Assembly (NCBI GenBank): GCA_951213105.1
Contig: OX578145.1
Span: 8,019,191 to 8,083,190, forward strand
Reading direction: 5' to 3'
Source: Amaurobius ferox
Lineage: Eukaryota > Arthropoda > Arachnida > Araneae > Amaurobiidae
Length of the DNA stretch: 64,000 nt
The notes under the pieces are model-generated. The model was not told where the DNA came from, searched no databases, and was given only the letters and a program-made list of their open reading frames with translations. This document shows positions 20,701-32,700 of this stretch, in pieces (positions within the stretch are counted from its first letter, which is position 1; every line of letters starts with the position of its first letter). Both the position numbers and the translations under genes were made by a program.

Positions 20701-23700
20701 TAAGCGTTTTTGGTCCTATAGTAAGTCTAAAGATAAGACTGTGTGCAAAGCTATGAATTTGAATAATACTTTGTATTCCACTGATAAATCCATTGCTAAT
20801 GCTTTTGCTGATTTTTTTTGTGCTAATTATATTGTCAGTACACCGTTCGATGCTGATTCGTTTCCGGCTGGGCATTGCAATTCGGATATCTCTGGTGTTG
20901 TGAGTGTTGGTCTTGTTACTTTGAATGATGTTTCTGATGGCATTAATGGTCTTAAGGGTTCTGGCTCGTTGGGTTTAGACAATATTCCTGCTTATATTAT
21001 TAAGGCGTGTTCTGAATATCTTGTATATCCTTTACTCATTATGTTTAACCTGTCCATCAGGTGTAATGTTTTTCCAGAGGAATGGAAGAGAACGAGAATT
21101 GTGCCTATTTTTAAAAAAGGTGACAAATGTCGTATTGATAACTATAGGCCCATCTCCATTATTTCTCCTTTTGCCAAGGTGTTTGAGTTTGTGTTGCATA
21201 GATATATATACAGACAAGTTAGGTCTTTTATTTCTGTCAATCAGCATGGTTTCATGAGAGGCAGGTCAACTGTTACAAATCTTCTTTGTTTTAATTTGTA
21301 TGTAATTGATGCCATTGATGCTGGGGGTCAATTAGATGTTGTTTACACGGATTTTGCGAAGGCTTTTGATTCGGTTGATCACGGTATTCTAATACATAAA
21401 TTGAAGAGTATTGGGTTCTGTCCTAATTTGATTATGTTGTTGAAGTCATATTTGGGTTCTAGGTTTTCATGTGTAAATTTTGGTTCGTCATCGAGTAGGA
21501 GCTTTTCGGCTACATCTGGTGTGCCCCAGGGCTCTATTCTTGGTCCCCTGTTGTTTATTATCTTTATTAATGATCTTGCTAATTGTTTTGGAAATTGCCT
21601 TTTTTATGCGGACGATCTGAAGATTTTGTGTCCTATTTTTGATGCTGTTTCGTGTAATAATATTCAGTCGGAGCTGCTTGTCCTTTCTGATTGGTGTGGC
21701 AAAAATCGTTTGCATCTCAATATCAGTAAATGTAGTGTGGTGTCTTATACTCGTAAAAAAGTGCCTATTTTATTTTCGTATGCTATTAGCAACTCTGTTT
21801 TGACTAGAAGGTTTTCCATTGCTGATCTTGGGGTCACGTATACATCTGATTTTTCTTTTTCCACACATATCTCCAATATTTGTGCTAAATCATACAGAAA
21901 TCTAGGCTACATCAGGAGGATTACGCATGATTTTGTAAATGAGGATTCCAGAATAGTTCTTTTCAATGCCTTGGTCAGGTCTGGGCTGGAGTATGCGTCT
22001 GTGGTTTGGAGGCCTTTTCAGGCCGTTCACTCTAGAAGGATTGAGGTCATCCAGAATAGTTTCTTGAGATATCTTTTTTATAGGAAAACTGGCATTAGTT
22101 GTTATGCATTGTCTTCTGCTTTTTTCCGTGGTTTGTTTGGTGTTGTAAGCTTACAGAGAAGAAGGGATTTTATTCTGTGTTCTTTTTTCAGGGGTTTGTT
22201 TCGTGGCCGAATTGACTGTTCCCATGTCTTGGGTGGGATTGGTTTTCATGTCCCACAGTATAGAACTAGAAGCTTGAATTTATTTGCCATTAGGAAGTTT
22301 GGGTCGAGTATTGGCAATAATTGTGCTATAAATTGCTTTTCTAAATTATACAATGGTTTCCCTGATTGTCTTGATATTTTTTATTCTTCTGAGAAGGATT
22401 TTAAAGAGCATTTGTTGTGAACATCTTGTGTTTTATTACATGTATTCTTGTGAAGTGTTTTTTAATTTTAATGTTTTAACTTTTTAATGTATTTTAACTT
22501 TTTTTTATGTATGTCATGGTATTTTGAATGAGTTTTGCTCCTGCATGCTGTAATTGGGACTACGTCCTGTTGCTTGCAGTCTTTGTAAATAAATAAATAA
22601 ATAAATAAATAAAATAAATAAATAAATGCCTAATATAGTGCATTTGTTCTCTCTCAGGGTTCATATAATGTTTGAAAATCTAAGAATAAGTAGTTTTAAA
22701 GACCTAGTAAATTTGACTATCATTTTATATTTATATTTTATCACCATAGCTGAATTTATTATCAATATTATTTCATAATTTATAATTTTTTGCTACCAGA
22801 AAACATCAGCAAAAATTATAAAAACATTTTTAAAACATATATAAACATTATGACTTATAAAAATATGATTAAACATTTTTACCTTGCCTAAAAATTCTCT
22901 TTCTATCAATAGGTATAGATAACAAACTGTGTATATTTAGGACTTTTGAGAAAGATCTGTAAAATTCTCGATTTTTCAGGAAAAGCACCAACATTTTTAT
23001 TTTTGATTTAAAAAAGTGCTAAAATTCTTGCTTTTTTAAATAAGGGCACAAAAATTTGCAATTCTTATGTTTATTGTTTGTAAAAAAATGTTATTTATGA
23101 AAAGGGATAAAATCGATGTTCCGTATGAAAAAGTGCTATAATTAGCTATTTTTATTAAAAAAAAGTCAAAATTAATGATTTTATCTAAAAGTCCTATTTG
23201 CAATTATTTTAAAAGTCCAAAAATTATCGATGTTATGTAAGAGCACTAAAATTCGTAAAAAATATTTAATTTGTGATTATTTAAACAATCTAAAATTTGC
23301 CATTAATAAGATATTAGTGGATAATGAATGTATAATGAAAGGCACAAATTTTTCTCTTATAACTTCTTTTTAAGCATATGTGACTAAGTGGACTAAACGA
23401 CTGCACCAGTGTTTGTAAAATTGCTACTATTGTAGCATAATATCACGAAAGTGATGGACTAAAGTGAACTTGCCCCCTCCATGGAGCAATCACATGACTA
23501 GTGACGACACTGTTGAAAAATGAATGTGGCAGCACTGCTACAGTCTAGTAGATTACTGATCCAACAGACCACCTATATTTTTATTCCTCTGGTCCAATCA
23601 AACTTTTAGTTGTCTTGAACCAGCTGATCACCAATGATTTCGAACACAGGACCAACCTGATAATTTGCTTAATTGGAAAATACATTATTATTAATTCCTA

Positions 23701-26700
23701 TATACATTACTATAATTTACTGCTTACTGATAATATATACACAATATATTACAAGCTTGTTTGCATGATAATTGTAAAGATTTATATTAAACTAAAGAAA
23801 AAACTGGCTTTTTGGTTTAAACAAAGGTGTTTTTTTTTTTTTTTTTTGTGTTTTTTTTTTTTTTTTGTTTAAACCAGCCAACCCTGTATATAGGTAAGCA
23901 TCTTGTGACTGCATGTGCAACGAGTATAAATTTGTATTTTGCCTTTTACATGAAAAGTACGTGTAAAATCAGATAATTTGGGAACTATTTACATGTGTAT
24001 CTAACATTTTATAGCTCTTAACATTCAATATGACATTTCATAATTATAATTTGTTCGTGCATATTAGTTTAATATCTATAAAAGTTACTTTTGCAATTCT
24101 GACTGGTAAGAGTATAGTTATTTGGTATATATTGCGTCCTTGGAAATATTTTAATAGGAAATTATGAAAAATTTTGTATTATCTCATATCCAAAATGATT
24201 ATTAGTAGGAAGTTATAAAAATTATTTGCGTGTGAGTTTATTTTAAATCTGTAGTTTATGCAAACATTATTTAATTTTGTTTTATCATAGATGGTGTTGG
24301 ATATGTAGAAGATGGAAGAGAAATTTTTGATGATGATATAGAAGATGATATTTACACTGGTAAAAAAGAATGCATATTTATTTAAAAAAGAAAAAATATT
24401 CTAGTCTATTTTTGATGTGAAAATATTTAAAAATATTGACTCTCACATAAATTTCCCTTTTCGACATTGTATGTCTGTCTATAAGTGTTAACTCTTCACA
24501 TGTCACAGTTTTGAAGGAACTGAAAAAATTTCGACACAATCAACATTCAAGATATCAAAGAAGCATTTTTCATAAGATCGCTTCACAGATAGTAGTATGC
24601 AAAGCACCTTTATTAAACAGTTAATACGTTCTGAATATTGTTTAATATAAGAATCGATAAATTAAGTTAATATAAGAATTAATGAATTATAAATATTGTT
24701 TAACAGAAAATGATATTTTTCATATTGAAATTTTAAATGAGAATATATTACTAGCTTTTAATATTGCATAGTTAATAAAGCACAATTGAAAATATTCTAA
24801 TTTTCATAACACATGGTTTCCACTGGCCGTAGAAATCCTTAACAAGACCTGAATTTTCATTTTTAAGAGCCCTAAAAGGCCCGCCCTATTGTTTGTAGTA
24901 AAGAAATAATTGAATGTTAGTTATCTTGGTTTTGCTTTCATGATTGGATTAAAACCTATTGTTTCATTTTTGAGCTGTAAAATTTTGAGTTAATGTCCAA
25001 AAATTAAATACAGTGTGTGCATGGGCATTATATTTAAGACTCTCTTGATAATTAATATTATTTTGATCTATGTGCTTGTGATTTAGGAATGGTTGTCATT
25101 TTGACATACTTTCTTCTGATCAAAATCTGCATATTTGCCATGAAAAGATTATTACACACAATGGTGGGAATACAGGTTTAATTTTCAAGTTTCAGAATTT
25201 GTTTTTATCTCTACTGTTTCTAGAAACTTTTGCTTGGAATATGTTCATGGAAATGTTTTTCAATATACCTAATAGATGACAGAGTCGTTTAACATGATTA
25301 ATGACATTTTAATGAATATTCATTGAGTTCTCGTGTCATAAATGACGTATGGGTTTGTTTTTATTTTGTATTGAAATCAAAACTAACATTTTGAAACAAA
25401 GTATGCACCATGCATAACTCATCCTTATGTACTAACAAAAAACACAGCATTTTCAAATTTTCATTCATATTAATAATAACTACATGCATGTCAGAAATGA
25501 TAGATAATAATGACAGGTAATAGGCCTATCAAATATGAGTCGTAAAATTGTGTTTTTCACTTACCTGTTAATAACAAAAGTTCCAAAACTTCAAACAGAT
25601 GCAAAACAAAACTCATCAAATAGTGTTTCTCAACTAACTTAAAATCACTACTGTTATCACCTGATGGATAAAAAACACAATTTTTCGGACAACATCGTAG
25701 TGTTCCTGTTTTTCCGGGACAAACGTGCATCGGCAATTTCGTAAAATAATATTGTTAAAATTTTTATAACTGAATGTTTTTTTTACAAGTTAAAATCATA
25801 ATTTCTTAGACTTCACCCATTTATTTCCATTACTTATGCTTTCTATTGAAAATATGAGAATTCCAGCTCATCTCGGGGGACAGTGACAGAAGTGACAAAT
25901 TTGAATTTTTAGGAAGTCAAAAGTACATTTATTTAATATTATTGAAAAATATGTAGAACAGATTGTATTCTAAACAATTACTGCAAAAGATGTCTAGCTT
26001 GTTTATTCAGTGTTCTCCGCAGGTTCTTTTTAATGGATGCATCACCTGGCTAATAATTTTGCTGACTGCCCAGCTACAGTTTATATCTTATGATATGACT
26101 GGCTATACCAGTAATTACTGCTGAGTGCAAAAGAGATTTTTCTGCCTTGAAGCAAATTAAAACCTTCTCAAAGAATCATATGAAGCAGAACACTCTAAAT
26201 AATCTAATGTTGGTTTTATTAAAAGGATCCAACAGATTTAGAACTATGAAAAAACTGCAGATAGCTGGCATCAAAGAAGAGAAAAATTAACGCATGAAAT
26301 GTTAGTTTTACTTTAATTGAATTTTGATAACTGCAGATGTCCCCCCCCCCCTCAAACACACACACATATTGGTATGTTGTGTAATTTTTTTTTTCTGCCA
26401 AGTTTGTCTCACTTGGTAACTTTTTCCAATCACTCGGCTTTAAAATTTTTCTGGGACGAATACTGTTATTCTGTAGTAGAGAAGAGGATAATGGACTTAC
26501 CCCTAGAACAGTAAGGGCGGCAATTGTCAGGATGGACCTCTCCTTTTTGGAGATGCTATCTTGTTGCACTCTAAAATCTAACCCCACACTTTTGACTTTC
26601 GCGTCCAGCCCGAGAATCGGGTTAAGCCTCTAGCCTTGCCTCATGGCTATAGTTTGGTAGTGATTCAAAGAGAATTGTAATAAATCCTATGACGTACCCG

Positions 26701-29700
26701 GACTCCTCCGGGTCATTGAGTGAACCTTTACCAAAGAGTTGGCGAAAATTGGGAAGGGGGGGGGGGGCGCTAGTACACTTGCAGGTGTCCATTTTTATTA
26801 AAGAAAACCACAGCATCCTTTGCCAGTTCTCACAATCAGTTGCTGGTCCATTTGAAATTAGAACTTTGGAATGCTTAAAATGTTTCCAGGGGTGGGGGGT
26901 GGGGAGGTAAGGTTTCTTAAGAGTGAAGTGGCGACAGGAAATTCCAATTCTATCCCACGACATATCGCTTTCTTAACCATGTGAAAAGGGAATTTTTTCA
27001 CATGGTTAAGATAGGGAAAAAAGGAGAATTTTGTTTTATATATCAAAATGCTGGCTCAACCATTATGCAACCGAAGCTCAGTATATCTTAGATTAGTTAC
27101 AGAATTGGGGAAAATTTTAACTCATTGCCAAATATAATACAGTCTAACCTCATTAATTGGAACACACTTAGTATGAATTATTTTAACTGGTTTTGTGTAT
27201 TTTCCTTCAAACACCCTATGAACTACAGCCTTTTGGTATTGCTATGATTATGCAAACTATTTACGAGGCACGTCCACAAAGTAAGTTTCCCACTCGTCCC
27301 ACAGCTAGCAAAACTTATATTGTGCGAAACGACTGTGCGTACGTGATAGAGCAATGACGTAGCATGACGCATGCACTAACGGTACTTCCCGCGTTCTCAC
27401 AGTAGCATCGTTGTAGCTGTTGAAGATGGAAACTCTTATTCCAACTCCCGCCGACTGTGAAGTACGGTCAGTGATAAAATTGTTTAATACACAAAGCATA
27501 GCGCCGATCGAAATTCATTGTCAATTGTGCCGGGTCTATGGACCTAACATCATGAGCAAACAGATGGAGCATCACTGGTGCAGAGAATTTTTAGCAGGTC
27601 GACAAAGTGTGCATGATGAGGAGTGCAGGGGAGGCCATCCATCATTACAGACGACCTTGTGGAGCTTGTGCTGGAACTCATTATGGAGAATCGTCGCTTC
27701 ACAATTACGGAACTCGGCAGTCATTTCCCGTAGATTTCCCGCTCCTTGTTGCACGAAATTGTCATGGAGCACCTGTTATTCAGGAAGTTGTGCGCCAGGT
27801 GGGTGCCGAAGCAACTAACACCAGAACACAAAATAAAGCGCATGAGTTCAGCATTGACATTTCTGCAGCGGTACCATGATGACGGCGACGAGTTTCTGGA
27901 CTGGATCATCACAGGTGATGAAACGTGGATTGCACACATTACCCCAGAAACAAAGTAGCAGTCAATGCATTGGTGCCACAGTGGATCTCCCTGTAGGACG
28001 AAATTCAAGTAGACGTTTTCGGCGCGGAAAGTGATCTGCACAATGTTCTGGGACAGACGGGGCGTTCTTCACATCGAATTCCTGACCAGAGGTGAGACGG
28101 TGAATGCTGAGCATTACTGCGAAACACTGCAGAAATTGTGACGGGCCATTCAGAACAAGCGGCGCAGGATGCATAGTGCTGGTATTGTCTTCCTGCACGG
28201 TAACGCTAGGCCGCACACAGCTCGACGGACAGCAAGTCTCCTGCTGGAGTTAAGCTGGGAGGTGTTTAATCATCCACCCTACAGCCCGGACCTCGCTCCT
28301 GTCTGGTCAGCATCAGCATTTTGAGAATGACAGAGAGGCGGAGATGGTTGTCACACAGTGGTTCAAATCCCAGGCGGCAGACTTCTATGACACAGGTATT
28401 CAAAAGTTGGTCCCACGGTATGACAAATGTCTCAATTCCGATGGCGAATATGTTGAAAAATAGCTGAACACTTGCTGTATCTGTTGCAATAACTATTTCC
28501 ATGAAATTGTGTTTCTTTTCTGTAAACGACCCCAGGGAAACTTACTTTGTGGATGAGCCTTCTATAAAATTCTAATGATTTTTTTAAATCCTGACCATTC
28601 AAGTTAAAAAGGTTCAATTGTATGATAAATATAATCAATTTGATTGCTGAGTCCTGAAACTACCCAAATGCATAAAGCATAAAAATAGTATATTTATAAT
28701 TGTTTGTTTTATGTCAAATCAGATGTGTATCTGTTTAGATAAGAAAGCCAAATACATAAAGCAGAAAAATAATATATTTATAATTGTTGGTTTTATGTCT
28801 AATTAGATGTGTGTCTGTTTAAATAGGAAAGCCAAATGCATAAAGCAGAAAAATAATATATTTATAATTATTTGTTTTTTGTCTAATCATATGTGTATCT
28901 GTTTAGATAAGAAAGCCAAACAGCCACAGAAAAAAAAATTTTCTGGCCCGCAGAAGAAAACAACAAAGTCATCTGATATTAAAAATATGTTTAAATCTCT
29001 TCCAATGAAAAGAAAGATCGAGGTATTTTCTCTTATGAATAATTAATTCTTGGCACAGAAATTTAGTTTGATATACTGTGACATGTCTCTTTATGAATAT
29101 TTCTAAGTTTTTTTTTTTCCCAATGGCCAGGCACTAGACTCTAGCACTAGACTTGCTGGTGATAAAAATAATAACAAGGTACATAATGTTCTAATATAAA
29201 CAAAATTTGAATGTATCTCGTTGAAATTAATAAGCTGCGAGAGCAAATTAAAATTTTCAAGTTGAACAACTTCGCTGGTATTTAAGCAGAGTTGCAGTAG
29301 TAACGTCAATGGCAGTTGTAAATAAATACAAACTAATTGTAGAGGTGTTGAAAAAAGCAGTTCCAATTTAATTCAAATCACTTTTTATTAAGAAGCGAAT
29401 CCATTGCGTTTGCTTACATGATATTTCTGGCATTGTAACACAAAGCAAGCATACTATGTACAGATATTTGAGCTCTCAAGCTCAATCGTAAGATTTCAGT
29501 TATAGTTCCATGCTCAGACACATTCTAGGTTTAAGCAATCCTTGAAATACATGGGTAAGTAGAACAAAAAGCTTTTTAGACTTACATAACTTCGTGCATT
29601 TCCCGATGCCACCAATAGCTGGTCACACGCTACGGCTAAAACTTTAGACTTCACAGATTAACATTGCATAAAGTCCACAACACGAACAACATGGTCTCCT

Positions 29701-32700
29701 TGACTGAGAACCATAAAAACTTAAGATCCACCATTACTTGGATCAAACATCCCCGTCAACGATAAACATTATCAATACATTCCACAACTTCGAACAAGAC
29801 TCTATGTCGATCCGTCTTAACATCGATCTAACAATCCATACGATCAATACACTGATCCGTATATTGATCCATATTAAAGTCGATCTCCGATCTGCTTAAA
29901 CCAAAAATGTGTCCAGCATTTATATCCGACGATGGGTGCATTCCGGAACACAATCGTTGCTGGCAACGCCCTCTGGATATGCAAAGCAGGATGCGTGAGT
30001 GGCGAGAAGGTGATTTGCATGATAAGCCCAGTTTGTTCTCATTGCGATTCGTTCACGAGAATGGAAAAATCATTTAGAATAATGACGTCACGCTCCCGCG
30101 AAACGAAAATCGCGACGTAAACAAAACCAAGTTTCCAACAAGACTACTCTAGCACTAGACTCTACGTCGTATTGCCCTGTGTGCGGCCTAAATCGTGAAC
30201 CAGTTTGCCGTCCTAGGATGTTGCCCCAGGCGCACCAGAGGGGGGGCGGAACACACTACGCCCGCAACACACAACATCCATGTCTTACGTGGGACGCGAA
30301 CCCACAACGTCGCGGCCTATTGATTGCTGGAAACGCTCGCCTTGACCGTTCGGCCACCACATCGACTCAAAATGAGCCAACAGCACACGGCATTCCCAGG
30401 TGGTCACCCACCCAAGTACTATCCACGCCCGATGCTGCTTAACTTCGGTGATCTAACAGGAACCAGTGTTTTAAGCACGGTAGAGCCATTGGCTACATAT
30501 TTCTAAGTAGTTAATGTCTGTTAGTAGTGGACTAGTTCTTAAAAAAAGGAGCAGGATGCTTCTATAACAGGGCACATGTTTTCAAGTTAAAGTGACACTT
30601 TGTAATAAGGACATATTGGTTTTTTTACATGAAAACTGTACACATTTTGTGAAAATTGGGTTTCTTTTATATAATATATGGGAAATTATTAATTAATTAA
30701 ATATATTAAGAAAATTGCAAGTATTTTATAGGTCATTTCATGGAAAATTACCCAAATTAAAAAAACAAGAACAAGAAAGGTCAATCATGCATAAAGCATT
30801 TATTATGAAACACTTTCCAACTGCAATTTTACTTAAACATCTCTAAAATATGATACATTCAGCTGTGATATTTTTTTTAACTATCACAGAACTACAATAA
30901 TTTATTTTACTTGAAAACTTAAAACATAGAAAAAAATTAATGTTCAAATGATGTCATCGAAATATAAATCATCTGGCTCTCTATGTAAAAGCAGTGAATA
31001 TTTCATTCATACACTTTTATTTCAGACTCCAGAGCTAAATAATTTTATGCGAAAAAAATTCAGCAATTCTTATACAACTCATCTTACAATCACTTTTTTA
31101 CATTCTGCATCCACTAAAATGAGACTTCGTTGTAGAAATAATCAAAGTTGGATGATCATTTAAACTCTAAATTAGTGTAATTGCATTGGCGCAGAATATA
31201 GATGCACAGAAAATGCACAAAAATAAAGTAGTTCTAGTATGGATGCAACATTAAATATAAATTTAAAAGATAATTTAAAAATCATGATGTTTACTCTGGA
31301 AAAAGAGATGGATGGGATCTCTTCATATTATATGGCTCTCATTCTTATTTTAATTTTTATTTAAAAAACTACTGAACTTATTTTGCTGAAATTTTTTTTA
31401 TATATTTTATGGGATAATTTGAATATTTCCTAAAATTTTCGAAGTAATTTGTGAATTTTAACTTCATTTAAAAAATGTTTGATAAATTAGGTCCCATAGG
31501 GTTCAGTGTATTTCATTTTTTTAACCTGGGTTTAATCCAAAACTAATTGGGTGATACTATTCATTTACATTCCCATATGTCCCGCAAACCGTCTCAACAA
31601 CATACTAAAGCTTCATTTTGATACAGTCATTTTTACGGCAGTTATTGTGCGAATGGACAGACAGAATGAACAAAGTCATAAACACTTTTCAAATCTGTTG
31701 TAAGGTGTTAAAAATTAGTTGCTGACATATTTTAGATATTTTTTATATTTTTATATATGAAAAATATATATCTCAAAAGAACATATCCACAATTGGGAAA
31801 AAAAAATTGTGATCTGTCATGTTTTTTCAAACCAATGTTTTCACCATGCAAGGGTAAAAGTGCCAAAATTAAGCATTTGCATTTATTTTAATACCGCATG
31901 AACTATTCATCATAGGACAAGATAGGTATCATTGGAAAGAGGTAATTGTGGACTATTTAAGGTATGATTAAATAAATTAAATGTAATTAAAAACAAAGTA
32001 AAGAAAATATTGATCAAATATATGTTTTTGAAAGTTTGGAATTCTGTAGATTCTAAAAGCTCGTAGCTTTGGAATTTTGTAGATTCTAAAAGGGGCTGAA
32101 AAAACAAATTCATATATGCAGAAAATACAGTCTACTATAGACACTATTGAAATATCTTAAGAAATACATATATTTATTAGCACTTTTAAAGAAAAAGATC
32201 TTAAAAATTGAAAATTTTGCAAAATTTGATAATTTTGATGGCTTGTAAAAAAAAGGGGGGATAGGCTGGATAAAAATATTTGAAAATATTCTTTGGATTA
32301 TTAGAATTGATGTAATAAATTGTCCGTTTGTGTCTTTGCCTGGTATGGATAGTACGATCAGCAAAATATAAAGCTAAATCACACAATTTTTTTATCCATT
32401 CTTAATTTTTGTAATTAATATGTGAAAATTTGTTAAATTAAATAAAAAATAATACATAAATGAGGTAAATAACTAGGTATAAATAAATTCTAGTATAAAG
32501 TGAGCTGAAAAAATATTATAATTTTTTTTTTTCAGTTTCGAAAAAGGGGCAGGGCACATTTTCCAATTTAAAAAAAAAAGTCAAGGTAGCACACCTTTTG
32601 AAAAATACCTAGCAGGCACATACACTATCCCTTGAAATCTATGACTTCACTGGTGTTTGTTTATTGGCTGTCAATTATCTAGTGCTAAATTTACAGTTGG

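Noticed and set aside
20198..20875. 225-codon minus-strand frame
   Set aside because: It lies antisense inside LINE ORF2 and has no recognisable domain.
29131..29178. Constitutive POLA1 exon [16 protein letters not shown]
   Set aside because: The bases are SINE tail plus LTR start, and human POLA1 aligns better with exon 5 joined directly to exon 6. Kept only as a possible cassette.
30285..30360. tRNA-Leu/Ser gene on the minus strand
   Set aside because: Box A and B look good, but no proper acceptor stem or anticodon arm could be folded, and it is joined to 5S sequence in a SINE with duplication and poly(A).
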